25,588 bases of DNA from JAICTV01 sp035634055 (GTDB lineage: Bacteria > Planctomycetota > Phycisphaerae > Tepidisphaerales > Tepidisphaeraceae), in the NCBI GenBank assembly GCA_035634055.1, contig DASQDR010000109.1, forward strand, positions 1 to 25,588, read 5' to 3'. The position numbers and the translations under genes are program-made. Shown here piece by piece: positions 7,989 to 15,773 of the stretch (position 1 is its first letter; the number at the start of each line of letters is the position of its first letter). The notes below the pieces were generated by a model, which searched no databases, was not told the DNA's origin, and saw nothing but the letters and a program-made list of their open reading frames with translations.

Positions 7989-8157
7989 GGTTGGAATACT
8001 CCACTCGGTGAAGGGTTAACAATCAAGATACCGCACCGGCGGCGGGGGGAACATAGGATGGAGCCGGTTCGCGCCGCTCCCGCCGGCGGTCCGGCCGCGG
8101 GGGCAACGCCGCACGAGCTGCGCTAGTAAAGACGGGACGAGATTGGGAGACCGCCTG
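7989..8157. promoter_or_regulatory. Divergent control region between kduI and the alpha/alpha-toroid gene
   Basis: These 169 bases must hold promoters for both directions. The AT-richest part is 8010-8035 (GGTTAACAATCAAGATACC, with the palindrome GTTAAC). No KdgR-like box or convincing -35/-10 pair was found. Shared control of both transcription units is inferred from the layout only. Confidence 0.45.
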
Positions 8158-10233
8158 ATGCCTCGACCGCCGCGCCGCAACGTCATCGCCTGGCTGCTCC
8201 TCGTTGCCGCCGGTGCGGCGCCGCCCGCCCGCGCGGCAGCCGCGGCCGATGCTGCCCCGCCGGCGACGCGATCGACATTCATCCACAACTTCGACGACGC
8301 CGTCGCCCGGCACCCCGCCGGCGCGACGCTCGCGCGACTCTTTCCCGCGCCCGCCCCCGCGCTCCCGCCCGAGTTCGCGCCGACCGGCCTGACGAAGCAG
8401 GATTACCTTAAGCTCGTCGCCGGCAACGTCGATTTTTGGAAGCGCCACCAGAACCCCGCCGGCGCGATCATCGACCCTTACGAGAAGGACCCGGCCGACC
8501 CGGGGCAGGGCCTGGAGAAGCAATACTCCACGCCGGCCTTCGCGCTGTCGTGCGCCACGTTGATCAAGGAGGCCGGGCGCGACGACTTGCTCGACGCGGC
8601 CGTCCGCGCGTTCAGCTTCGCCCTGTCCGCCCTTCAGAACAAGACCACCGCCAACGCCCACCCGGACTTTTACATCCCCATGCTCGTCCACGCACACCGC
8701 GCGCTCAAGACGCGCGTGCCGGCGGACGTCGCGGCGAAATGGGAGGGGCAGTTCAAGGCCCTGGTCCCCCAGCAGGTTTACAAGGACACGCGCGGCGGCG
8801 GGAACTGGAACCTGGTCAACGTCGCCGGCGAAGCGCTGCGGCGCAAGGACGACCTCGTCGCGCCCGAGCAACTCGCCGCGCAGCAGAAGTACCTCGACGC
8901 CATGCTGGCCGCGCAGCAGAAGCACTTCAGCCGGTACGGGATGTACCTGGATCCCAACGTTCCGCTGGCGTACGACGCGTTCCCGCGACTGTGGCTGGAG
9001 GACATGCTGGCCGACGGCGCGTACCCCGACGGCGCCGAGCGCGGCGCGGTTGAGCAATTCGTAATGCTCGGCGGGCTGTCGTCGCTGCTGCTGGTCTCGC
9101 CCTCGGGCGAGTGGCCCAGCGGCGGGCGGTCGGCGCATCACCAGTGGAACGAGGCGCAGTCGGCGGTCATCGGTGAGGCCAACGCCGCGCGCTGGAAACG
9201 CCTAGGGCGCGACGACCTGGCCGGGGCGTTCAAGCGGATGGCGCGGATGTCGGTTGAATCAATTTTCCGCTGGCAGCGGCCGAGCGGGGAGCTGTGGATC
9301 GTCAAGAACTACGCCGAGCCCGCCGGCCGCTTCGGCTTCGAGGGGTACAGCTTCAACTCGCAGTACAACCTGCTCGCCGCCGCCATGCTCTGCATCGCGC
9401 ACGCTCGAGCGGACGAGTCGATCCCCGAGCGGCCGATGCCGTCGGAGCACGCCACCTACGTCTACGACATCAGCGATCCGTTCACCAAGGTGGTCGCGGC
9501 CAGCGGCGGGTACTACGTGCTGGTCGATATCGCCGCCGACGGGCACTACAACGGCAGCGGCTTGCAGCGCGTCCACCGCCGGGGGGTGGCGCTGTCGCCG
9601 CTGAGCGACAGCGCCGCGCCCGACCGCTGGTTTGCCGGTGCCAAGGGCGACCCGAAGATCGGCCTCGCCCCCGGCATCCAGTGGAAGGACGGCGACGCGT
9701 GGATCGGCCTGGCGGACTTTCAGCGTGAGAAGGCCGCGCCGAAAACATCCGCAACGGCCCCGCCGCCCGCGCCTGCGCGGCCGCAGCGCGTGGTGAAGCG
9801 GGCGGAGGTCATCATCGACCCGTCGAGCGACCTCGGCGCCGTCTTCATGATCCGCTACGACCTCGAAGGCCCCGGCGCGCGCGACGTGGCCGAGCGATAT
9901 GAGATCACCGCCGACGGCGTCCAGTGCACCCAGCGCTTCGCCGACGACGCCGGGCCGGTCGAGACGGCGCGCTTCGCGTTCCCGCTCCTGGTTAACGACG
10001 GCGCCCGCGACACGCGGGTGTCGCTCGACCCGCCCGGCCGGCTCAACGTCGGCGGCAGCGGCGGCGAGCTGACGCTCCAGATCCTCCCGCCGCCGGAACT
10101 GAAGTTCACCCTCGACGGCCCGCGCATTCCCACCCACAACGGCCACGTCCAGGCCGCCGTCGGCACGCTCGACGACCCGGTGACAGGAATCGGGTGGATC
10201 GTCACGCTCCGGCCCGCGCCGATCGCCAAATGA
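8158..10233 (+). CDS. Secreted alpha/alpha-toroid plus beta-sandwich protein, candidate uronate polysaccharide lyase or hydrolase
   Basis: The 691-residue protein begins with a signal peptide (MPRPPRRNVIAWLLLVAAGA, cleavage near residues 24-28). Residues about 75-430 look like an all-helical barrel, with paired helices and conserved-looking aromatic/polar patches: GGGNWNLVNVAGE (213-225), YDAFPRLWLEDML, GGRSAHHQWNEAQ (322-334) and FGFEGYSFNSQYN (392-404). H327, H328, N331, E332 and Y397 are reasonable catalytic candidates. A Pro/Ala-rich linker (about 524-545) interrupts a C-terminal all-beta part. This layout (toroid then beta-sandwich) is known from several polysaccharide lyase and uronidase families, but I cannot place it in a named one. 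ATG at 8158 has GGGAG at good spacing; TTG at 8143 does not. Divergence from kduI supports a role in making uronate fragments. The enzymatic role is inference. Confidence 0.75.
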   Translation: MPRPPRRNVIAWLLLVAAGAAPPARAAAAADAAPPATRSTFIHNFDDAVARHPAGATLARLFPAPAPALPPEFAPTGLTKQDYLKLVAGNVDFWKRHQNPAGAIIDPYEKDPADPGQGLEKQYSTPAFALSCATLIKEAGRDDLLDAAVRAFSFALSALQNKTTANAHPDFYIPMLVHAHRALKTRVPADVAAKWEGQFKALVPQQVYKDTRGGGNWNLVNVAGEALRRKDDLVAPEQLAAQQKYLDAMLAAQQKHFSRYGMYLDPNVPLAYDAFPRLWLEDMLADGAYPDGAERGAVEQFVMLGGLSSLLLVSPSGEWPSGGRSAHHQWNEAQSAVIGEANAARWKRLGRDDLAGAFKRMARMSVESIFRWQRPSGELWIVKNYAEPAGRFGFEGYSFNSQYNLLAAAMLCIAHARADESIPERPMPSEHATYVYDISDPFTKVVAASGGYYVLVDIAADGHYNGSGLQRVHRRGVALSPLSDSAAPDRWFAGAKGDPKIGLAPGIQWKDGDAWIGLADFQREKAAPKTSATAPPPAPARPQRVVKRAEVIIDPSSDLGAVFMIRYDLEGPGARDVAERYEITADGVQCTQRFADDAGPVETARFAFPLLVNDGARDTRVSLDPPGRLNVGGSGGELTLQILPPPELKFTLDGPRIPTHNGHVQAAVGTLDDPVTGIGWIVTLRPAPIAK

Positions 10234-10355
10234 GGGAAGATGAAGGATGAAGGATGAAGGAGGAAGGAGGAAGGATGACGGTGGAAGGCACAGTGCGTTC
10301 AACTGCTTCCTTCATCCTTCATCTTCATCCTTCATCCTTCCCTCCATCCTTCTCT
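10234..10355. repeat. GGATGAA heptamer inverted repeat filling a convergent gap
   Basis: The gap between two convergent stop codons is almost wholly repeat. A purine arm of GGATGAA-type words (10235-10278) faces a pyrimidine arm of TTCATCC-type words (10306-10353). A perfect 19-base pairing exists between GAAGATGAAGGATGAAGGA (10236-10254) and its complement at 10308-10326. The left arm starts right after the plus gene's TGA and the right arm ends two bases before the minus gene's TGA complement. No T-run is present. The same 19-mer recurs at 24239-24257. Confidence 0.92.
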
Positions 10356-10598
10356 TCAGTGGTGGCGGCCGTCGTAATGGCCGCGGTGGTGGTCGTGACG
10401 GTCAGGGTGGCGGTGATGGTCGTGGTGCCGGCCGCGGTAGCCGTGGTAGTGGTCGGTCCGAGAGGAAGGGTAGTACCCGCCGCGGTGCTCGTGGCGCCCG
10501 CGCGGCGAGGAATGCCGGTGGTCGTGCCGCTCGTAAGAGCAGCCGGTGAGAAGTATTGCGATGATGGAGAACACGATCAAAAACGTGATGGAACGCAT
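10356..10598 (-). CDS. Small histidine-rich lipoprotein
   Basis: This 80-residue protein has a short lipoprotein signal peptide (MRSITFLIVFSIIAILLTGC; lipobox LTGC, acylated Cys20). The mature 61 residues contain 18 histidines, plus many Arg, Asp, Tyr and Gly, in runs such as RHHDHHRH and DRHDHH. Such composition suits binding of nickel, zinc, copper or another transition metal at the cell surface; that function is inferred from composition alone. The second in-frame ATG (10598) is chosen because GGGAG lies eight bases before it, whereas the first (10604) is only two bases from that sequence. Its stop abuts the heptamer repeat. It lies downstream of the RVWVP-repeat gene on the same strand, 309 bases away. 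Confidence 0.78.
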   Translation of the reverse strand: MRSITFLIVFSIIAILLTGCSYERHDHRHSSPRGRHEHRGGYYPSSRTDHYHGYRGRHHDHHRHPDRHDHHRGHYDGRHH

Positions 10599-10637
10599 GA
10601 GCATTGCTCCCGTGCGAAAGGGTGTCTGTGATGGACT

Positions 10638-10665
10638 CCCTCTCCCCGGTTCGCCGGGGAGAGGG
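10638..10665. repeat. Perfect 12-base inverted repeat with TTCG loop
   Basis: CCCTCTCCCCGG and CCGGGGAGAGGG flank the tetraloop TTCG. The hairpin lies 40 bases upstream of the His-rich lipoprotein start, on its leader side. No T-run follows on either strand. It could stabilise or mask the leader, or be an interspersed repeat. Confidence 0.8.
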
Positions 10666-10719
10666 TTGAGGAGAGGGGCGCGGCGCGCCTGGAGTCGCTG
10701 AAGCGCACCCGGCGCAACG

Positions 10720-10746
10720 GGCGTCGGAAACCGTCTTCCCGACGCC
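10720..10746. repeat. 8-base inverted repeat with 11-base loop
   Basis: GGCGTCGG (10720-10727) pairs with CCGACGCC (10739-10746). It lies about 160 bases beyond the stop of the RVWVP-repeat gene. Without a T-run it is at best a weak terminator. The rest of 10605-10907 has no recognisable gene. Confidence 0.6.
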
Positions 10747-10907
10747 TATCGCGGACGGACAATGCCTGGCCGATCCTCCCGCTGCTCGCCCTGCTCCGCG
10801 GCGCTAACCCCGGGTACGGCCTGAAGGAGCCAAGCGCGGTCGCCGTCGATCGATCGGCAGTGCGGGCACGCGGCTTTCCGGCCCCTCGCAGGACGCGGTC
10901 GGTGGGG

Positions 10908-11699
10908 CTACCACCGCATCGGCAGCCGGACGTCGATGCGGGCGTGGGACGCTTGCCGCGCCGGCGGTGGGCACGGGGCGGCCACGGGGGCGGCGACGGC
11001 CAGTACCGGGCGAACCTCCCAGTGCGCGGGCGAGACGAGTTCCTCGCGCGTGACCGTCTCCCACCGGCCGGCGCAGACCTGTTCCTGGCGCCCGCGGTCC
11101 TCGTAATGGCCCGGCGTCACCACCACGTCGCGCGGCGGGCCGTCGGCGTAGTGGCCGGGCTCGACCATCACCAGTTGCCGCTCGGGCCGGCCGTTGACGA
11201 TCGCGTCGCGGTACTCGTACTTCTCCGGCACCCAGACGCGATCCGCCACGCGCTGCACGACCGGCTCGACCCAGACGCGATCGACCACCGTGCGGTAGAC
11301 CGGCTCGACCCAGCGGCGGTCGGTCACCGCGCGGTAGACCGCCGGCACCCATACGCGCTGCTCGACCACCGGCGGCGGACAGATCACGATCGGGCGCGGC
11401 GGCGGCGGCGGCGGCGGGCAGATCGGCGCGGGGGGCGGGCAGTATCCGCTGCCGGTGCGGCTCGAGATGCCGACGCCGCCGCGCCAGCGGTCATCGTCGC
11501 GATCCCGCTCGTAGCGGCCGCCGCGGTCGTAGGACCGGCCGTCGCGCCAGTCGCGGCGGTCCCGGCCGCGGTCGTCGTCGCGGTCCCGATCGTGTCCCGC
11601 CAGCGCCGCCGACGGCACGCCCGCCAAAGCGGCGGCGACCAGCGCGGCTCGAATCGATCGGGACTTCATCAGAAGCGAAAGTGGATGAAGGGTAACCAT
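10908..11699 (-). CDS. Secreted protein with four RVWVPxVYRxVxD repeats
   Basis: The 263-residue protein has a signal peptide (residues 1-34, ending PSAALA). Residues 35-75 are an extremely Arg/Asp-rich tail (DRDRDDDRGRDRR). A poly-Pro/Cys segment follows (CPPPAPICPPPPPPP, 87-101). Four tandem 13-residue repeats occupy 115-166: RVWVPAVYRAVTD, RRWVEPVYRTVVD, RVWVEPVVQRVAD and RVWVPEKYEYRDA. Two PGHY motifs (181-184 and 196-199) and two Trp-containing repeats follow. The start at 11699 is supported by AGGAG six bases upstream; ATG at 11669 has none. Function is unknown. The layout suggests an extracellular or periplasmic structural or binding protein. I recognise no enzymatic motif. Confidence 0.78.
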   Translation of the reverse strand: MVTLHPLSLLMKSRSIRAALVAAALAGVPSAALAGHDRDRDDDRGRDRRDWRDGRSYDRGGRYERDRDDDRWRGGVGISSRTGSGYCPPPAPICPPPPPPPRPIVICPPPVVEQRVWVPAVYRAVTDRRWVEPVYRTVVDRVWVEPVVQRVADRVWVPEKYEYRDAIVNGRPERQLVMVEPGHYADGPPRDVVVTPGHYEDRGRQEQVCAGRWETVTREELVSPAHWEVRPVLAVAAPVAAPCPPPARQASHARIDVRLPMRW

Positions 11700-12119
11700 C
11701 GAGCGCTCCTAAGCCTGTGGCGGGCGGGCCGGGCCAGGCGAAGCGGCGGTTGGTCCGCCTCCGCACCCGCCCGGCGTCTTACGCCACGCCACTAGACACG
11801 ACACGGATGCGGATGGTTAAGTTAGCTGTGGCAAGCTTGTGAGCGGGGGAGGTTCAATTGAGGGGGGTGGAAGTTATCGGACCGACCGATCGTGCGGCCG
11901 GGGACGGAAGCGGCGCTCGCGGGAAGGGCGGACCAGGGGCTCCCGCCCCCGGCTATGAGGAGCACAGGCGAGCGCGGAACGATCTCGCTTCGATGTCACG
12001 TTCCCGCACCGCCGAAGCGCGAGCTTTCGGTGCAACGAGTTGCGTCGCTGCTGCTCGCTTAACCGCCCACGCGTTCAAAGGCGACGGGGCTTGAGCGGTC
12101 GGGATGGCTGGAGCGACCG
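11700..12119. other. Non-coding gap between two minus-strand genes
   Basis: These 420 bases hold no credible gene; short plus-strand frames here lack a ribosome binding site and protein-like composition. An imperfect hairpin CCAGGGGC, TCCC, GCCCCCGG lies at 11933-11952. The right side is the 3' region of the calcium-loop protein gene, and the left side should hold the promoter of the RVWVP-repeat gene, which I could not place. Confidence 0.5.
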
Positions 12120-14117
12120 CTACTTCGCGCGCGCCGCGGCCGGCGCGCTGGCCGCGTTGCCGTTGATGGCGTTGCCGTCCAGCGACTCGATCAGCTCGAC
12201 GACCGCGTTCACGTCGTGCGTGAAGTGCGCGCGGCGGAGCGCGTCGCGCTTCGACTTGTCGTCCTGCTTGCTCAAGAGCCCGTCGAGGTGGCGGAACAGC
12301 TTTTCCTTCAGCCAGTACCCCTTGTCGTAGCGCTCGCCGACGGAGGAGGCGAAGCTGAGGTTGTCGTGCTCAGTGTTGGTCAGACCCTTCTTCCAGGCGG
12401 CGCGGTAGATCTTCAGCGCCTCCTGGAACGAGAGGGACGACTGCCGGGAAAAGAGCTCGTGCAGTCCCTTCCACTTCGCGTCGCGCGGGTCGATCAGCTC
12501 GCGGGCGTCGGGGTGCGGGTCCTTGTCGGTCTTGTAGTCCAGCAGGTTGACGCTCAGGTCGATCTTCTCGTCGCCGTCGTAGTCGTAGGTGATGAGGTCG
12601 AAGAAGCCGTTCTTGTCGGTGTCGGCGTACTGAACGATCTCGCCGATGCGCGGTGCGTTCTGGGGCGATGAATTTCCCAGGACCGGGTCGCTGCCCCAGT
12701 AGCGGGCGTGCTCGTCGACGGTCCACGCGCCGCTCTCAGCGCCGAAGAGGTGGAGCTTGCCGTCCCAGCGGCCGACGTAGAGCTTCCCCTTGCCGCTGTT
12801 GTCGTCGTCCCACTCCCCGCGGTCGCCGAGCGAGTCCGATTGCGGGTGCCCGGCCAGCGCCGCCCCCTCGCGCCGCTGCTGGCCGGACCAGCGGCGGGTG
12901 TTGTACTTGTTGGTGGTGGGGTACTGGAGCTCGACGCGCTCCCAGCGGTGGTCGTCGTCGTCCTCGTCGAAGACGATCCAGACGCTGCCGAAGTTGGTCT
13001 TCCACATCTCGTCGAAGCACTTGTCGTGCGTCACGTAGACGAAGTGGTCGATCCGCCGCCAGTTGTCGAAGCGGAAGTACTTGCCGTCGAGGACCCACTG
13101 CGGGGCCTTCATGTTGTGCGGGTCGCGGTACGTGCGGTAATCGATGCGATCGCCCCGGGAGCCGTCGGGGGCGGAGAAGAAGCGCCAGGAGATGTCGAAG
13201 TCCATCTCGTTGCCCTTGGACGAGTCGTTGTCCAGGTCCCAGCCGCCCATCGCCTCGTTGATCATCCCGTCGAAGGTGAGCTGGGGGTTGTCCTCGGTGC
13301 CGCCGGTGCGCCGGGCGGACTCAATGAAGCGGATGGTCATTTCCGTCAGGCCGTCATTATCGAAATCGTAGAAGGCAAACGGGTTCTCCCAGTTGTATTC
13401 CACGTTGGTGAAGACGCCGGGGGGGAAGTGCTCCTTGAGGAAGATGGTGTTGCCGTTGTAGTCGGGCGAGAAGTTGGGCGGGGGGATCAGGTGGGTGGGG
13501 GAGGTCGTCGGCGGGACGCGCCAGTTGGCGTTGTAAAACTCGAAGTTCTCCCAGTTGACGTACCCGTTGACGCCGTCCTGGTCCACGTCGATGAAGGCCA
13601 TCCAGTGCGACGTCCCGCCGCGCACGCCGCGGGCGTTGGCGCGCGGGTTGACGCCGAAGATCTGAGCATCGGCGCGGCCGTCGTTGTTGTTGTCGACCCA
13701 CTTGACGCTCATGTCCTCCGGGCCGTCGTAGTACCCGTCGCCGTCGGAGTCGACCTGCATCGCGTCGAGCGTGACGTCGCCGCGGACGTCGGCCGGCTTC
13801 ATGTCGTCGTTCTCGTCGAGCCAGCGGACGCGCTTCTTGTTCCACCAGCGCTCCAGGACGTCGGGGTCGCCGTCGTTGTCGACGTCGGTGCGGAGGATCT
13901 CGGCGTCGTCGGGCCGGGCAGATTGCAGCCTGGTGCGGCGGGGCGAGGTCGGGTCCTTCTCCGGCGGGGAGAACTGCTGGGTGCGCGCGGTCCGGGTCGT
14001 TGCCGCCGGCCGGCGCTCGCCCGGCTGGCTCGCGGGGGCGGAAGCGCGCTCTTGAGCGATCGCCAGGGGAAGTCCGGCAACGGTGACGACGGCGGCGAGG
14101 ATCACACTTCGGTGCAT
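12120..14117 (-). CDS. Secreted protein with multiple DxDxDG calcium-type loops
   Basis: This 665-residue protein has a signal peptide (MHRSVILAAVVTVAGLPLAI, cleavage near AQ at 21-22) and a Pro/Arg-rich tether to about residue 70. EF-hand/dockerin-like loops recur: DVDNDGDPD (78-86), DSDGDGYYD (123-131), DNNNDGRAD (142-150), DVDQDGVNG (177-185), DFDNDGLTE (251-259), DLDNDSSKGNE (294-304), DTDKNGFFD (499-507) and DYDGDEKID (512-520). They are spread along the chain rather than in a paired dockerin module, so this looks like an FG-GAP/VCBS-type or whole-length calcium-stabilised fold. The final 130 residues are helical and charged. The start has AGGAG seven bases upstream. Function unknown; many aromatic residues in the middle would suit glycan binding. 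Confidence 0.82.
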   Translation of the reverse strand: MHRSVILAAVVTVAGLPLAIAQERASAPASQPGERRPAATTRTARTQQFSPPEKDPTSPRRTRLQSARPDDAEILRTDVDNDGDPDVLERWWNKKRVRWLDENDDMKPADVRGDVTLDAMQVDSDGDGYYDGPEDMSVKWVDNNNDGRADAQIFGVNPRANARGVRGGTSHWMAFIDVDQDGVNGYVNWENFEFYNANWRVPPTTSPTHLIPPPNFSPDYNGNTIFLKEHFPPGVFTNVEYNWENPFAFYDFDNDGLTEMTIRFIESARRTGGTEDNPQLTFDGMINEAMGGWDLDNDSSKGNEMDFDISWRFFSAPDGSRGDRIDYRTYRDPHNMKAPQWVLDGKYFRFDNWRRIDHFVYVTHDKCFDEMWKTNFGSVWIVFDEDDDDHRWERVELQYPTTNKYNTRRWSGQQRREGAALAGHPQSDSLGDRGEWDDDNSGKGKLYVGRWDGKLHLFGAESGAWTVDEHARYWGSDPVLGNSSPQNAPRIGEIVQYADTDKNGFFDLITYDYDGDEKIDLSVNLLDYKTDKDPHPDARELIDPRDAKWKGLHELFSRQSSLSFQEALKIYRAAWKKGLTNTEHDNLSFASSVGERYDKGYWLKEKLFRHLDGLLSKQDDKSKRDALRRAHFTHDVNAVVELIESLDGNAINGNAASAPAAARAK

Positions 14118-14424
14118 GCGGCTACTCCTGCTGGAACTGCCCGCGCGCGGGGGGCGGCGGGGGACGCGACGTACGTTAACCGGACCCTCCGCCCCGGCGG
14201 AACCCGGCGCTCGCGCCGTGACAACGAAACCCGTCGCCGCGACCGGCGCCGCGAGCCTGGGTGGCGCAACCGCTGGTACCACTTGCGCCGACAGCCGTTG
14301 CAACCGCCGCCTCGCCGTCGAGGGAACCGCACACACATCCAAAACGGACCGAATTCACGACGCCCGCAAAAGGCGCGACGGCAGTGAGGAACAGCGGCGG
14401 GCGGATGGCGTTCGGCGGGCGCGT

Positions 14425-14482
14425 AAAAAAGCCTCGGGTTGAAGAAGGAGGGGGGGAACCTTCTTCGGGGAGTACCCGAGGC
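14425..14482 (-). terminator. Intrinsic terminator in the leader of the calcium-loop gene
   Basis: On the minus strand the outer arms GCCTCGGGT and ACCCGAGGC pair perfectly. Inside them GAAGAAGG pairs with CCTTCTTC around a pyrimidine loop. Six T residues follow the outer arm directly (14430 down to 14425). This is the only such structure in the window. It lies 308 bases before the ATG at 14117, in the gene's own direction, so it could act as an attenuator or end a short RNA. Confidence 0.8.
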
Positions 14483-14489
14483 CGAAGGC

Positions 14490-14518
14490 AGCATAGCGCC
14501 GAGATTTTCAGAATGCAA
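14490..14518 (-). promoter_or_regulatory. Possible sigma70-type promoter directly before the terminator
   Basis: On the minus strand TTGCAT (14518-14513) and TATGCT (14495-14490) are separated by exactly 17 bases; each matches the consensus at four of six positions. Transcription would begin near 14483, at the first arm of the terminator. The match is weak and the promoter rules of this lineage are not well known. Confidence 0.35.
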
Positions 14519-14723
14519 GCGGGAAGTTGCCGGGGAAACAGTTTCGAAAGTCCGCACCGCTTCGTCGACCTCCGACGCCGCCCGCGCGGCCGGCGCCGCT
14601 CCCGCGCCGCCATCGCGGTTGCCGGGTTCTCCCGCAACGCGCACCTTCGCCGCCCTCGGCCAGCGTCGGTTTTATCGGGCGTTGCGCGTCGCCGGGCGCG
14701 GCTCCCGCGGTCGCGGGCGCGAC

Positions 14724-14752
14724 TTGCTTTGACCCCGGGCGTGGCTCATACT
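14724..14752 (+). promoter_or_regulatory. Possible promoter of the kinase/nucleotidyltransferase operon
   Basis: TTGCTT (14724-14729) and CATACT (14747-14752) are 17 bases apart, about 200 bases before the operon's first start codon. The matches are three and four of six, so this is a weak call. Confidence 0.2.
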
Positions 14753-14951
14753 TCGATCCCGGACGCACCTCCGCCGCCGCGCGACGCAAGCTTAGCTCGA
14801 CGCTGCTCTTGCAACCCGAACACCGGCCCCCGCCGGGACGTAGACGTAGCGGCAAGGGCATCATCACGCGCCCGCCCCGCGCCGCCGCCGCCGCCGCATC
14901 AGGGCGCCGCGCGGTTGGCGTCGGGCAGCGGCACGGGTCAGAAGAGGCATC

Positions 14952-15773
14952 GTGGCTTTCATCCAAGGCGCGTCGCGCTGCCAGATCGAGATCACCGAGG
15001 ACGACCTGGTGCGCAAGACCGCGCCCGACCCGGTCTACTCCGTCCGCCTGCGCCAGCAGATCAAGAAGCAGCGCGGCTTCGTTCGCCAGAACCGCCTGGA
15101 CTTCTGCCTCGCCCCCGAGGTGACCGCCGAGCGGGTCGTTGGCAACGATGTCTACCAGGCGGAGATGAAGTACATCAACGGGCTCGATTTCATCGAGTTC
15201 GTCAAGCACGCCTCGCGCGACGAGCTGGAGCGAACCGCCCGGCAGATCGCCCGCATCATCGAGCAGAACATCGAGGCCAGCCCCACCACGCTGGTGCCGC
15301 ACGCGGTGCTGCGGGAGAAGGTCGAGTCGATCCGCGCCAAGTGCGACTCGCCGGTGCTATCCCACTTCGATCGCTTTCCGGCCGCGGACCTGACGCTGCC
15401 GGTCGGGGTCTGCCACGGGGACCTGACGCTCTCCAACGTCCTTTTCTGCCACAATGGGATCGCGCTGATCGACTTCCTGGACAACTTTGTCGAGACGCCG
15501 TTGCAGGATATGGTGAAGGTCCGGCAGGACACCTGCTACGCGTGGTCGTGCCAGTTGTACCGCCACGAGTACGACAAGGTGCGGACGCTGCTGGCGCTGA
15601 AGTACCTGGACCGGCGGTGCGACGAGCTATTTTCGCGGCACCCGTTTTACGCGCGGCACTACCCGATCTTCCAGTTCGTGAACCTGGCGCGGGTGCTGCC
15701 GTACTGCGAGACCCCGCAGCTCCGCGCGTACGTGGAGAGCTGCATCCAAGAGCTGGTGAGAAGCCATGTATGA
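14952..15773 (+). CDS. APH-fold small-molecule kinase, first gene of a glycan-modification operon
   Basis: The 273-residue cytosolic protein has the catalytic core of the aminoglycoside/choline kinase-like fold. The motif CHGDLTLSNVLF (154-165) carries the catalytic base D157 and the metal-binding N162. IALIDFLD (170-177) carries the magnesium-binding D174. The N-terminal lobe is shorter than usual. The start is GTG at 14952, with GAGG four bases upstream. It overlaps the next gene by eight bases, so translation is probably coupled. Because the next gene is a nucleotidyltransferase, the kinase likely makes a phosphorylated alcohol or sugar for activation to a nucleotide derivative, as LicA does with choline before LicC. 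The real substrate cannot be told. An antibiotic resistance role is unlikely from this context. Confidence 0.82.
   Translation: MAFIQGASRCQIEITEDDLVRKTAPDPVYSVRLRQQIKKQRGFVRQNRLDFCLAPEVTAERVVGNDVYQAEMKYINGLDFIEFVKHASRDELERTARQIARIIEQNIEASPTTLVPHAVLREKVESIRAKCDSPVLSHFDRFPAADLTLPVGVCHGDLTLSNVLFCHNGIALIDFLDNFVETPLQDMVKVRQDTCYAWSCQLYRHEYDKVRTLLALKYLDRRCDELFSRHPFYARHYPIFQFVNLARVLPYCETPQLRAYVESCIQELVRSHV

Larger units (their letters stand above)
14118..14951. other. 834-base divergent non-coding region
   Basis: The region separates a minus-strand gene from a plus-strand operon. It has no convincing coding sequence. It holds a minus-strand intrinsic terminator (14425-14482) right behind a promoter-like sequence, a possible plus-strand promoter (14724-14752) and a small fold-back CCCGCG, GT, CGCGGG near 14704-14717. 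The 300 bases from 14118 to 14424 would be the leader of the calcium-loop protein gene; no known riboswitch is recognised. Confidence 0.55.

Noticed and set aside
11858..12094. 78-codon plus-strand frame in a gap
   Set aside because: No ribosome binding site, low-complexity Ala/Gly/Arg composition and no recognisable feature.
14731..14762. tRNA-like T-loop (TTCGATCCCGG)
   Set aside because: No matching acceptor, D-arm or anticodon stem can be drawn around it.
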